A stretch of 64,000 nt of DNA from CAWDYA01 sp963806495 (GTDB lineage Bacteria > Acidobacteriota > Polarisedimenticolia > JACPZX01 > DASXTC01), in contig CAWDYA010000007.1 in NCBI GenBank assembly GCA_963806495.1, forward strand, positions 310,001-374,000, in the 5' to 3' direction. Positions 1-10,100 of the stretch are shown piece by piece. Both the position numbers and the translations under genes were made by a program. Under the pieces are notes generated by a model. That model was not told the DNA's origin, made no database searches, and worked only from the letters and a program-made list of their open reading frames with translations. Numbering within the stretch: position 1 is the stretch's first letter; each line of letters starts with the position of its first letter.

Positions 1-212
1 GTGCGATCCGCCCATGCATCGGCCTCGGCAGGCCCGTCCGGCCAGTGGGATTCGAGCTCTCCGGCCAGGAGCGAGCACTCGCGGCTCAGCCGGTCGACCG
101 CTCGATCGAACACGGCACGCTGCATCAGGATACTCGCGGTCAGGTCGATGGCGAGCGCGGCGAGCAGGGTGAACAGTGAAATGACCAGCAGGAGACGGGT
201 GCGGATCCTCAA
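1..212 (-). CDS. sensor histidine kinase, N-terminus only (PhoR-like)
   Basis: Only the first ~70 codons are inside the window; the gene runs off the left edge. The TTG start (212-210) overlaps the TGA stop of the PhoB-type regulator (TTGA), so the two are translationally coupled. The N-terminus reads MRIRTRLLLVISLF and continues as one hydrophobic membrane segment ending near residue 28, followed by a charged extracytoplasmic stretch. That is the usual architecture at the start of a PhoR-type kinase. No catalytic domain is visible, so the assignment rests on the phoU-phoB-kinase gene order. Confidence 0.6.
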   Translation of the reverse strand, partial: MRIRTRLLLVISLFTLLAALAIDLTASILMQRAVFDRAVDRLSRECSLLAGELESHWPDGPAEADAWADR

Positions 213-955
213 TCGTCACCGTCGGGTTCGCCGCCCTCGCGAAAGCGGTAGCCAACGCCGAAGACGGTCTCAATGCGGTCTCCCTCGGAGCCGAGCTTCT
301 TGCGCAGTCGGCGGACGTGAACGTCGACGGTGCGCGTGCCGCCGTAGTACTCGTAGCCCCAAACACTCTCGAGCAGGTGGTCCCGCGTCAGGACGCGTCC
401 CCGGTTGCGTGCCAGGGCCGACAGCAGTGAGAACTCCATCCGGGTGAGCGGCACCTCGTCCTTTCCCACCCGCACACGGTGGCCGTCGAAGTCGATCGTG
501 AGCTCGCCGCTGCTGAACTCCCGCTGCGGCTTCGGTCCCGGCGACGGGGTCGCCCTGCGGAGGTGCGCCTTCACACGGGCGAGCACCTCCTTCATGCTGA
601 ACGGCTTTGTCATGTAGTCGTCGGCGCCCATCTCGAGCCCGACCAGCTTGTCGGTCTCGTCGATGCGCGCGGTGAGCATGATGATCGGCACCATGGATCG
701 CTCGGGGTCGCCCCTCAGCGCGCGGCAGACCTCGAGCCCGTCGATGCCGGGCAGCATCAGGTCGAGGATGATGAGATCGAAGCTCTTCTGGCGGGCCGCG
801 GCGAGACCCTTCTCGCCGGTGTCGGCGGTTGTGACGCTGTACCCGCCGTCCTTCTCGAGGTTGTATCTGAGTGAGGCCGAGAGGTCACCCTCGTCCTCCA
901 CGATCAGGATGCGCTTGCGCGCGCGCTCGGCCGGCGCCGCGGTCTTGGTCGTCAT
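209..955 (-). CDS. phoB: OmpR/PhoB-family response regulator
   Basis: The protein has 248 residues. The receiver domain (about 14-130) has the acidic pair in ILIVEDEGD, the phospho-acceptor aspartate in LIILDLMLPG and the lysine of the MTKPFSMKE motif. A C-terminal winged-helix domain (about 150-240) ends with the typical TRTVDVHVRRLRKKLG motif and a VFGVGYRF tail. It sits between phoU and a kinase gene with 4-bp overlaps on both sides, the usual phosphate-regulon arrangement, so it is probably PhoB and binds Pho boxes. Its ATG (955-953) overlaps the phoU TGA. A Pho-box-like repeat lies upstream of the operon. Confidence 0.88.
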   Translation of the reverse strand: MTTKTAAPAERARKRILIVEDEGDLSASLRYNLEKDGGYSVTTADTGEKGLAAARQKSFDLIILDLMLPGIDGLEVCRALRGDPERSMVPIIMLTARIDETDKLVGLEMGADDYMTKPFSMKEVLARVKAHLRRATPSPGPKPQREFSSGELTIDFDGHRVRVGKDEVPLTRMEFSLLSALARNRGRVLTRDHLLESVWGYEYYGGTRTVDVHVRRLRKKLGSEGDRIETVFGVGYRFREGGEPDGDD

Positions 956-1632
956 ACGGGATGGATACCGCCGTGGCGTATGACCCGCCCCTCCGCCATG
1001 TACACCACCATCTCGCAGATATTGGTGGCGCCGTCCGCTATCCGCTCGAGGTACTTGGCGATGAAAGTCAGCCGGATGGCCCGCGAGATCGTCCTGGGGT
1101 CCTCGATCATGTACGAGAGCAGCTCGCGGAAGAGCTGCTCCATCATGCGGTCCACCTCGTCGTCGCGCCGGATGATGGCGCGTGCCGCCTCGGCGTCGTG
1201 GCGCACAAAGGCGTCCAGGCTGCCCCGCAGCATCTCTACGGAAATCTGTGCCATCCGCGGGATGTCGATGAACGGTTTGAGCTGCGGCTCCTCGTTCAGC
1301 TCGATCGCCCGCTCGCTGATGTTGACGGCGAGGTCGCCCATCCGCTCGATCTCGGGGGTGATCTTGAGCGCCGTCGTGATGAACCTCAGATCCGAGGCCA
1401 TCGGCTGGTGCAGCGCGAGCAGGTCGGTGCAGAGTTGGTCGATCAGCAGCTCCTGCTGGTCCAGCACCTCGTCGCCGTCTATGACCCGGCGCGCCGCCTC
1501 CGTGTCGCGTGTGGTCAGCGCCGCGAGCGCCGCCTCGATAGCCTGCTGGCAGAGGCTGCCGAGACGCAGCACCTCGCCGGTGAGCGCCTCGAGGTCCTTC
1601 TCGAAATGACGTTCCACCTTGTTCACGAGCAT
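952..1632 (-). CDS. phoU: phosphate signalling/transport regulator PhoU
   Basis: The 226-residue protein is the usual PhoU length and consists of two repeated three-helix PhoU domains (about 1-110 and 120-220). Each carries the characteristic acidic helix pattern, e.g. VIDGDEVLDQQE and IRRDDEVDRMMEQ, and the first repeat has SDLRFITTALKI. PhoU links the Pst phosphate transporter to the PhoR/PhoB pair and damps Pho signalling. No pst genes are in the window; they may lie elsewhere. It is the first gene of a minus-strand operon phoU-phoB-kinase. Confidence 0.92.
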   Translation of the reverse strand: MLVNKVERHFEKDLEALTGEVLRLGSLCQQAIEAALAALTTRDTEAARRVIDGDEVLDQQELLIDQLCTDLLALHQPMASDLRFITTALKITPEIERMGDLAVNISERAIELNEEPQLKPFIDIPRMAQISVEMLRGSLDAFVRHDAEAARAIIRRDDEVDRMMEQLFRELLSYMIEDPRTISRAIRLTFIAKYLERIADGATNICEMVVYMAEGRVIRHGGIHPV

Positions 1633-1701
1633 TCTCCAGGTTGCGATTGTGACGTGCGTCCCTCGCGGGGACCGGCCCCCGCCCCGCGGCGCTACCCGGG
1701 C

Positions 1702-1719
1702 ATTACAGTATCATACAGT
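1702..1719 (-). promoter_or_regulatory. Pho-box-like direct repeat upstream of phoU
   Basis: Read on the minus strand the site is ACTGTATGATACTGTAAT, two CTGTA(A/T) half-sites with a 10-bp period. The classical PhoB site has CTGTCAT repeats with an 11-bp period, so the match is imperfect. It lies about 70 bp before the phoU start in a 218-bp divergent gap, where autoregulation by PhoB would be expected. Confidence 0.35.
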
Positions 1720-1794
1720 CGGTGCGCCGGTTGCCCCGCCCGATGCGGGCGGCGATGGGACGGATCGTGGCGCGAGGCGGTCAATTCCCTGTAA

Positions 1795-1814
1795 ACACGG
1801 GATTAATTCCGTGT
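1795..1814. promoter_or_regulatory. 20-bp near-perfect palindrome (operator-like)
   Basis: ACACGGGATTAATTCCGTGT is a palindrome with a single mismatched pair. It lies 37 bp before the TTG start of the SGNH hydrolase in the gap shared with phoU. Its AT-rich centre in a GC-rich background suits a dimeric repressor site. No T-run follows, so it does not look like a terminator. Confidence 0.4.
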
Positions 1815-1850
1815 GAACTCGACGCCACGGCCGGCTGCAGGAGTGGACGG

Positions 1851-3093
1851 TTGAACCAGAGGGACGAACGCGAGCGGCGGGGCGTGCGGCTGACGGGGTG
1901 GCTGCTCATCCTGTCGGCTCCCTTGCTGTTCTTCGGCGCTGCGGAGGCCGCGGTGCGGCTGCTCGGACTCGAGCCTGTGGGTGGGCCGGGAGCCGAGGTG
2001 CCCGCGTGGCTCGACCGCAACGTCCTCGTGAAGGAGAGCCACTGGATGGACCTGCTCTCGAAGTCGCCGGAGGACCTCACAAACTACTACAGAACGTACG
2101 TCTGGGATCGTTATCTGTTCTACCGGCTTCGCCCCGGGCTTGATCTGCCGCTCACCGATGTCACCGCTCCCGAGCCGGTCCGTCCGCTGACCCGATGGGT
2201 GTTTCACACGAACGGGAGGGGCTTCAACGGGCCCGAGATCCCGTACACGAAGCCGGCCGGCGTCTACCGGATCGTGACGCTCGGCGATTCATCCACCTTC
2301 GGCTGGGGGGTCGATCGCGACGCGATCTATCCTCACCTGCTGCGGGTCCTTCTCGCACATCGTCACCCCGAGGCGGCAATCGAGGTGGCCAACCTGGGGG
2401 TGTGCGGGTACTCGTCGCTGCAGGGGAGAGTGCTGATGCAGCGTGAGGCGCTCCGCTACAATCCCGACCTCGTCACGATCTCGTACGGGTCCAACGACTA
2501 CAGCCTCGTGCCCGAATCGTTCGAGACGGTCTACGAGCGCAATCTGGGGTGGAGCGGCGCCTTGCGGGCCGCCCTCCACCACAGCAGGGCCTACCAGGTA
2601 TACGCCTCCTGGCTGCTGCGCTACAGCGGGCGGCACGATGCGGGCGACAGGGCAGAGGCTAACGCGCGGCGACGGCGGCATGGTTCTCGACGTCGGCCCG
2701 GAGGCGGGCCTGGACAACCTCATGTCGATGGTGGGGATGGCGAAGGAACGGGGCATCGATGCGCTGCTCGTGACCAACTGCGTGCCCGGCGACATGGCGG
2801 AGCCGAGCCGGCAGGCCGCCGAGCGCACCGGGGCCCCGCTGCTCGATACCTCAGAGCTGCTCGAGAAGGCGCTTCCCGACGTACTCGACGGCCGCATCGA
2901 TCCGGACGAATACCATCGCTACGCCACGCTGTACGGCCCGGCGGCCATGGGCGACTACCCATGGCTGGGCGTGTACCTGTCCGATCGATGCCATCCGAAC
3001 CGTATCGGGCACGAGCTCATCGCCGAGCGGCTCGCCGCGATGGTCGAGCGCTCCCCCTCGTTCACGGCGTACCTGTCGCGTCGTCGAGACTGA
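1851..3093 (+). CDS. membrane-anchored SGNH/GDSL-type hydrolase (frameshifted)
   Basis: I chose TTG at 1851 because AGGAG (1839-1843) lies 7 bp upstream; translation starts MNQRDERERRG, followed by a membrane segment (about residues 15-35). Conserved SGNH blocks are present: VTLGDSSTFGWGV (block I serine), the glycine/asparagine blocks around ISYGSNDYS, and the C-terminal DRCHPNRIGHELIAE with the Asp-His pair. Proteins of this kind are often esterases or O-acetyl hydrolases acting on cell-surface glycans. Between about 2640 and 2690 the reading frame shifts by one base, so the N-terminal 270 residues and the C-terminal part (from MVLDVGPEAG) are in different frames. The 3' end overlaps the convergent protease gene by 32 bp. 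Confidence 0.7.
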
Positions 3094-4672
3094 GAAACGA
3101 GATCGATCCGGCACCGGGATCGATGGTGATCTCGAACCGACTCAGCGTGTCGATCCCGATGATGGCGTCGATGTCGACCTGGAAGCGGAACGGCTCCCGG
3201 TTCAGGTCGAGCACCAGCACGTGGCTCCGGCGAAGATCCACGCCCGCGATTCTGAGCGCCGCGCTGCCGGCGAGATCGGCATCCTCGATCACGCCTCCGA
3301 ACCCCACGAGCGTCGGTCCGCCCGCGGGCACGGGGCCCGAAATCGTGGCGGGAACGCGGCCGAGCAGCGAGCGATCGAGGAGATCTGCGGCGGAGCCGGT
3401 GTCGAGCAGCGCCATCGAGGGCCGGTCACCGAGCACGATCGGCACGAGCGGATGCAGACCGTCGGAGAGGTAGGGCAGCGTGACGTGGCCTGTCCCGCCG
3501 GACGGAAAGGCCGGACCCACGGTGAGCCGTGGCGGATGGGTGCGGATCCGAAGTGCCATGCCGCTCCCGGCCGGGCAGAGCAGCAGAGGATTCAGGATGC
3601 CCGCGAAGCCCGGTGGCGGTTCGGAGGCGATCGCCATGACGTCGGCGAGGACCAGATCCGGGGCGACGACGCGAGGAACGAGGATCGGGTGCACGTGGCG
3701 GCTGATCCCCCCGAGTCCCGTACTCCTGGAGGTTTCGCTCAGCGAGAGACCCTGTGCGCGGGCGATCGACTCCGAGAGGACCAGCCCGGACGCACCCGTG
3801 TCGAGGAGGAACTTCAGTCCCTCCGCGCCCGGCCCCAGATCGAGACGTACGGCCAGTCGCCCGTCCGGTTCCATCTCCAGAGGGAGGGCCACGCCGCCGG
3901 ATGGAAGCACCACCCTGTCGACCAGCGTCGCCCGTGCGGCGCGCAGCGTGTTGAGCCGGCCGAGGGCGAGCGTGTCTTCCGGGTCGATTTCCACGAGCCG
4001 TTGATAGAGCGGGACGAGTTCGGCCACCGAACGGCTCAGCCTGGTCAGCACCCGCAGGCTCGGGGCGTTGTGCGGCTCGATCGCGAGGGCGTGGCGCGCG
4101 TCACGACGTGCCTGATCCACCCTGCCTTCGAGCAGATCGAGCTCGGCGAGACGGGAGAGCGCAGGCACCGCCTCGGCATCCAGAGCGAGTGCGCTTTCCA
4201 GGCTGCGGCGGGCGGAGACGGGATCTCCCCGCTGCAGGGCGATCGCTCCCATCAGCACGTGCCCGAGCGGAGAGGCGGGGGCGGCGGCGAGCACCCTTGC
4301 CGCCGCGTCGGCTGCAGCCGTGTAGCGGCGCTGTGCGGACAGCGCCCTGACCTGGAGGGCCAGCGCCTCCGGGTCCTCCGGGGAAGCCTCGAGGGCGCGG
4401 TCGAGGGCCGAGGAGGCGGCCGGGTAGTCTCCCGCTTCGAGCAGGGCCCTCGCCTGGGAGAGGCGGTCCTCCCGCTCGGCGCGTCCCGTGTCGGCGGCCC
4501 CCCCGGGCGCGCTCCCGGCACGGCGCGGGGCCGGCGGGCGCTCGACCATCAGCCACGATACAATCAACGCGGCGATGAGCAGCGCGCCGACCGCGGCGAG
4601 CGCCCGGAAGCGAGGCCTGCGGCCGCTGCGTTGAAGGGCGGGCGGCATGGAGGCACTCCGGTTGTCAGACAA
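3062..4672 (-). CDS. TPR protein with two retropepsin-like aspartic protease domains
   Basis: The protein has 536 residues. A single membrane anchor (about 23-42) is followed by tetratricopeptide-like helices (about 65-245), e.g. ALLEAGDYPAASSALDRAL. The C-terminal half has two aspartyl-protease-type units: LKFLLDTGASGLVLS (DTG at 291-293) and SMALLDTGSAADLLD (DTG at 424-426), the second ending in AIIGIDTLSRFEITID, the usual closing motif of bacterial retropepsin-like domains. Retroviral-type proteases normally need two chains to supply two DTG motifs; here both are in one chain, as in pepsin. The active site is predicted to lie outside the cytoplasm. The substrate is unknown. It is divergent from the DUF255-like gene and convergent with the hydrolase. 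Confidence 0.8.
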   Translation of the reverse strand: MSDNRSASMPPALQRSGRRPRFRALAAVGALLIAALIVSWLMVERPPAPRRAGSAPGGAADTGRAEREDRLSQARALLEAGDYPAASSALDRALEASPEDPEALALQVRALSAQRRYTAAADAAARVLAAAPASPLGHVLMGAIALQRGDPVSARRSLESALALDAEAVPALSRLAELDLLEGRVDQARRDARHALAIEPHNAPSLRVLTRLSRSVAELVPLYQRLVEIDPEDTLALGRLNTLRAARATLVDRVVLPSGGVALPLEMEPDGRLAVRLDLGPGAEGLKFLLDTGASGLVLSESIARAQGLSLSETSRSTGLGGISRHVHPILVPRVVAPDLVLADVMAIASEPPPGFAGILNPLLLCPAGSGMALRIRTHPPRLTVGPAFPSGGTGHVTLPYLSDGLHPLVPIVLGDRPSMALLDTGSAADLLDRSLLGRVPATISGPVPAGGPTLVGFGGVIEDADLAGSAALRIAGVDLRRSHVLVLDLNREPFRFQVDIDAIIGIDTLSRFEITIDPGAGSISFLSLDDATGTP

Positions 4673-4736
4673 CGAGACTCCCGAGGGGGGGCGGGGCGGG
4701 TGTCTGGTGGCCGCCCGGCGCTCATTATAGAATGCC

Positions 4737-6915
4737 GTGCATCGCGATCGTCACGTCAACAGGGGAGGCACCGCCATCATCGACGCACCTCGGTTCGACA
4801 CCATCCGTCCGATCATCGCCGCAGCGGTCTGCCTGGCGGCCCTGCTTCCGGCACTCGCCGCCGAAGGGGAGCCCGCTCCGGCCCCCGAGCCGGCGCCGCG
4901 AATCCACTGGTTGCCCTGGTCGGACGAGACGTTCGCGAAGGCGAAGTCGGAGGACAAGCCGATCCTCGTCGACATCCGTGCCCCGTGGTCGCGCGCGTCC
5001 CTGTACATGGATCAGGTGATCTACGCCGACCCCGACGTGGTCAGGCTGATAGGGGAGCGGTGGATCCCGGTGAGCGTGGACCGGGATCGCCGCCCCGATA
5101 TCGACGTCCGCTACCAGCTCGCGGTGTTCGTCGTGGCTCGGGGGGAGAACGGATGGCCATTGACGCTGTTCCTCCAGCCCGACGGGCAGATTCTTTTCGG
5201 CGGGACGTTTATTCCCCTCGAGGACCGGATGCAGAAGGCCGGGATGAGGAGCCTGCTGGACAAGATATCCGCGTTGTACGGCCGGCATCCCGAGGCCGCG
5301 CAGGGCACCCTCGAGGTTGTGAAGATGGGGTTCAACAGAACCGACTCACCGCATCGTCCGCCGGAGATCACCCCGGCGGTGATCGAGGAAGTGGGCAGGA
5401 ATCTGATCTCATCGCTGAATCAGGAGTACGGCGGATTCGGCAACGGGGCCCGCCTTCCCAAGCCATTCGCACTGGAGCTGGCCGCAACTCTCTACCACAG
5501 AACGAAGGACAAGGCCCTGCTCGACGTCCTGACGACGACGCTCGACGGGATGGAGCGCGGCGCGATCCACGATCGCGTGGCAGGGGGCTTTCACCGTATG
5601 ACCAGCGATCCCGCCTGGAGGATCCCCGAGTTCGAAAAGCTGACAACCTACAATGCGACGACCCTCGAGAGCTATCTGACTGGATTCCAGGCGACAGGGG
5701 ATCCCACATACCGCATCACGGCGTCCCGGACGGTCGACTACATGCTCGCCACTCTCGCCGATCCGGACGGGGGATTCTACGTCGGGCAGGCTGCGGCGGG
5801 CAGCGGAACGGAGCCGGTGGGTCTGCCCTACTCCTGGACCGGGGAGGAGTTCGCCGGGGCCGTCCCCCAGGGGCGGGAGAAGCTGGCGAAGATGCTGTTC
5901 AACGTCACGAAGGAGGGGGAGATTCGGCTCGGCGACCCGCCGCGCAACCTCCTCTACCTGGTGATGAGCCGGGACGAGGCCGCACGCAGGCTGGGGATGT
6001 CGGTCGACGCGGTGCGGGAGGGAGAGGCCGCGATCCTGGAGGCGCTGGCGGCCGTTCGTGCCAGGCGCGCAATGCCGCCGGTGATCAAACGAGGTGTACG
6101 TCGACGCGAGCTCCCTTGCCGCCCTCTCGATGCTGGACGCGGGACGCGTGCTCGCCCGCGAGGATGCGACACGGGCGGGGCTGAGGACGGTGGATCGGCT
6201 CGTCGCAGCCATGCCGGAGAAGGGCATGCTGCGGCACCGGGTCTTTCCTCCACCCGACCCCGAGGCGGACCCGCCGCTGGCGCTCGACCATGTGATGCTC
6301 GCGAGCGCGGCCCTCGCCGCGTATGAGGAAACCGGCGACGCGAAGTACCTGTCGGCGGCGCGCGATCTGGCGGAGCGGATAGTGAAGCTGTTCGGGGACG
6401 GGACGGACGGGGGCATCTTCGACGTCGTGGGCGACCCCAACGCCCCCGGCTACCTCTCCATCCGGAGACGGCTCTCGAAGGACATCGCGTATCCGTCCCT
6501 CAACTCAGAGGCGGCCCGGATGTTCGATTGTCTCGCACTGTACACGGGCGACGACTCGTACCGGCAGCGCGCGGAGGGCTGTCTGAAGAAGCTGATCTCC
6601 ATCATGAAGGAGCTCGACTTCCAGGACTCCGGGCTTGCGCTTGCGGTAGAATCACATCTGAGGCCGCCGACACGCTACATCGTGGTGGGCGACCCGTCCG
6701 ATCCGAAAACGGGCGCGCTGTATGAGGCTGCACGTCATGTCTTCGACCCGGGCTCCCTGGTGAGGCGGCTCGTTCCCGGTCGGGACGACGATGAGATCCG
6801 CACGCTGGGGCTCGGCAAGGCGAAGGGGTCGTACGTGGCGATCTGCTCCGGCGATACATGCTCCGAGCCGGTGAGGGAGGCAGCCGGGTTGAACGAGGCT
6901 TCCCCGTCGCGATAG
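4737..6915 (+). CDS. DUF255/YyaL-like exported protein (thioredoxin-fold plus alpha/alpha-barrel), frameshifted
   Basis: A signal-like segment (IIAAAVCLAALLPALAAEG) precedes a thioredoxin-fold region (DKPILVDIRAPWSRASLYMDQV) and a long helical glycosidase-like region (YGGFGNGARLPKP, FEKLTTYNATTLESYL), the order found in YyaL/spermatogenesis-associated-protein-20 relatives. The usual CHWCHVME active-site cysteines are replaced by WSRAS, so no redox function is expected from that site. The frame shifts by one base near 6085-6093, where an AAA run (ATCAAACGAG) would restore VINEVYVDASSLAAL with one A fewer. The annotated start is GTG 4737. A strong GGGGAGG (4762-4768) stands 7 bp before an in-frame ATC at 4776, so the true start may be there. 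Confidence 0.7.
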
Positions 6916-7004
6916 ATTGAAGGGGAATCAGACCCTGTGGTAGCATCACGGCCCGATTCTGGTGGGCCACGAGGAACATGAACACTGAAGAGGAGGCGCT
7001 CTTG

Positions 7005-7196
7005 ATGGCATCATGCATCGAGTGCGAGGCGGAGATTGAGCTCGACGATCCCGATGTGGGCGAGATCGTGAGCTGCCCGGAATGCGGTATCGACATGGAA
7101 GTGGTTTCGGCCCGGCCTCTCGAGCTCGAGATGGTCACGGAAGAAGAGGAAGAGGAGCCGGCCGACGACGACGAGGAGAGCGACTGGCAGGACTGA
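7005..7196 (+). CDS. LysW-like amino-group carrier protein
   Basis: From ATG 7005 (AGGAGG at 6991-6996, spacing 8) the product is 63 residues. An in-frame ATG at 6978 is less well supported. It carries MASCIECEAEIEL and GEIVSCPECGIDMEVV, i.e. paired CxxC zinc-ribbon cysteines (4, 7, 24, 27), then an acidic tail. This matches LysW, which carries alpha-aminoadipate or glutamate on its C-terminal Glu during lysine/arginine synthesis. LysW normally ends in EDWGE; this one ends in ESDWQD, with Asp as the last residue. No LysX/LysZ/LysY partner is nearby. Only 3 bp separate its stop from the convergent kinase gene. Confidence 0.8.
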   Translation: MASCIECEAEIELDDPDVGEIVSCPECGIDMEVVSARPLELEMVTEEEEEEPADDDEESDWQD

Positions 7197-7199
7197 CGC

Positions 7200-10100
7200 T
7201 CAGTCGCTGCGCGCGCTGGCCGACTCCCCTCGACCCGTTCGGCTTTCCTCACGCGGAGAGGGGAGCAGGACGCGCATGGTCGTCCCCTTTCCCGGAGCAC
7301 TGGTGACCTCAATCCGGCCGCCGTGCTCCTCGATCGCCTTGCGGGCGATGGCCAGGCCCAGCCCCGTGCCTGTGTCCTTGGTGGAGAAGTAGGGCTCGAA
7401 GAATCCGGCTCCGCGCCTCGGCATCCATCCCCACGCCCGTGTCGGCGATCTCCACCGTCAGGGTCTCGTCTGTCTGTGCCACGCTCAACGAGAGTGTCCC
7501 GCCCCGTGGCATCGCCTGCAGCGCGTTCTCGATCAGGTTCACCAGCGCCCTTCCCAGAAGCGACCGATCGACCTCCAGGGTCGGCAGTCCCTCCGGCACG
7601 TCGAGCTCGAGCGCGATTCCGGGAGGCATCGCCAGACCGTAGGGCCGGGCCACACCCAGTATCAGGCCGGTCATCGGCGTCGGCTCGCGCCGCGGCGTCG
7701 GTATGCGCGCGTAGGTGGAGAACTCGCCCGAGATCTGTCGTAACTTCGCCACCTCGTTCATGATCGTGCCCAGGCACTGCTCGAGCACGACGGGGAACTC
7801 CGGGTCCCGCTCCCTGTGGACCCTGCCGATGTGCTCGGCCGACAACTGGATCGGTGTCAGCGGGTTCTTGATCTCGTGGGCGATCCTGCGTGCCATCTCC
7901 GCCCAGGCGGCGAGCCGGTTCGAGCGGATCGTCTCGGTGACGTCCTCCAGGAGGAGAATGATCCCCGCTCCGTCGAGGAACGGCACTGCGCGTGCGCGCA
8001 CGGTGCGCTGCGGCGCTTCCCCGGGAGGCGTGAGCTCGATGTCACGCGCGGGCGGGGGCTCCTCCCGCTCCAGCACCCGGGCAAGAGGCTCGAGTCCCGC
8101 GGTGCCTGCCAGCATCGTGCCGAGGCGGGAGCCGGGAGCCAGATGCGGCAGCCCGAGCAGGGTGCTGGCAGCCGGGTTCGTGGTGACCACCGTGCCGGCC
8201 CGATCCATCGAGATGACGCCGATGGTGGCGTTGAGCAGGATCTTCTCGATGTAGTCCTTGCGCCGCTCGAGGTCCTCGCGCTGCTCCTTGATCGCGCATG
8301 CCATGGCATTGAACGACGCGATCAGCTCGCCCGTCTCGTCGCCCGGCCGCCCTTCCACCGTGGCGTCGAGATCGCCGCCGGCGATTCGCGCCGCGGCCAC
8401 ACTCAGGCTGCGGATCGGACGTGACACCCTGCGCGCGAGGACATACCCCACGATCCCCATCAGGAAGATCATCGACACGAACGTGATGAGCATCGCGTCG
8501 CCCACCTCGCGAGCCTGGCGCACGGCCTGGGCCGCCTGCGCGTCGAGGGGAAGGGACAGCAGGCCACGCCGCCTCGAGTCGCCCGCCGTCACCGGCGCAG
8601 TGATCGTCCGGTACTCGAACTCGCGGAGTGTCTGCCGGCCCATCGCGAACCGTTTGCCGTCGACGACGATCGTCCGGTATACGGCGCCGCTGAGACGGGG
8701 GGAGAGCAATCCCGAGCTGAACAGCTCGCGGCGGCTGGTGGCGGTGATCTCCCCGTGCTCGTAGAAGTTGACATCCTCGCCGACCAGGAGGCTGAGCCAG
8801 TAGAGAGTGTCGTCCACGAGCGTGGTGTCCTCGTCGGTCTCCAGGATCGTCCGCACGAGGCTTCCCGCCGACTGGATCCCCTGGCGTCCGCGGTCCTCGA
8901 CATCCCGGTCGATCTCGCGGTCGACATACTCGGACATGAGGATCGAAAGCGCCAGCAGCGGGATCAGGGTCACGGCGCTGAACGTGGTCAGCAGCCTGCG
9001 GTAGTGGGTCCGGCCCAGCGCCGTCACGAGACGGGGCCAGAGGCCCCGCAGACGGCCGCGTGTCTGCATCGCGGCCACGGGCAGGAGGCCTGCGCCGAGC
9101 AGGATCAGGGCGAGAATCACCATCCGGATCGAGCGCGCGGTGCGCTCGAGCGGGGTGGGCAGGGCGAACCCCAGAGCGAACAGATGCCGCCCGTCGCTGA
9201 AGAACAGGGTGCGCGCGGGTGAGCCTTCCTCGAAGGTGTTTGCCCAGATGGTGGTCCCGGGGGAGACCAGCAGGTCGGTGTATCCGCGCGGCAGGGGGGG
9301 CACCTCGCGCTGGTTGGAGAAGATGGCGGTGGAGTCGGGCGCGTAGACGGTATGGCGGACGCCGCCGGTGGCGGAGGGGAGGCCGACGATCCGGCGCGTG
9401 TCGGGCGCGAGGGCCCGGACATAGGGGGACTCCGGCGTCAGGAAGGGGACGTTGTCGAACTCGTCGAGGATGTGCACGGTGACCGACCCGACGAGATGGC
9501 CCTCCAGCATGACGTTGTGATGTGCGTGCAGGATGTTCTTGGAGATGTCGAGAAACGAGGCATGCTCGAGCCCGACCTGGTCCGGCGCCAGCCCGGCCGT
9601 CTCCTCAGCCCGGCTGTCGAACGCCGGGGGCAGATTGCGCGCGAATCTGCTGAGGATCCTCCCCTGGCGGTCCCGCACGATCAGCGACGCGTTGTATCCC
9701 GAGCCGGCCAGCGGCGTGTTGAACCACAGGTCGAGCGCGATGGAAGCGCCGGTGCGGTCCTCCGCGTAGAACGAGTCGGCCAGGTCCGGCATCGAGGCGA
9801 GTGACTCCATCGTCGCCCTGAGGCTGGCGACCCGCGCCTCATGCTGGCCTGCCACCTCGGGCATCAGCACGTTCTCGAAGAGTGACTCGATCGCGAGCCG
9901 GCTGGGTCTGACCAGCAACGTGTCGTAGGAGAGACCCGCGAGAATGGCGCAGGGAAGAAATGACGCCACGATCCAGCGTGAAACGCCCTGTCCGGGCCTG
10001 GGGGACAGCTGCGCGAGACGGGCAAGCGGCCCGCCGGCCGACCCGGCCAGCAGAATCAGCCCCTGTGCCAGCAGGAAGACGGAGAGCAGGGCGGCGAGAA

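Noticed and set aside
3221..6184. 987-codon open frame on the plus strand
   Set aside because: It is antisense to the aspartic-protease gene and out of frame with the DUF255-like gene. Its composition is Arg/Gly-rich with no motif; it is a by-product of high GC content.
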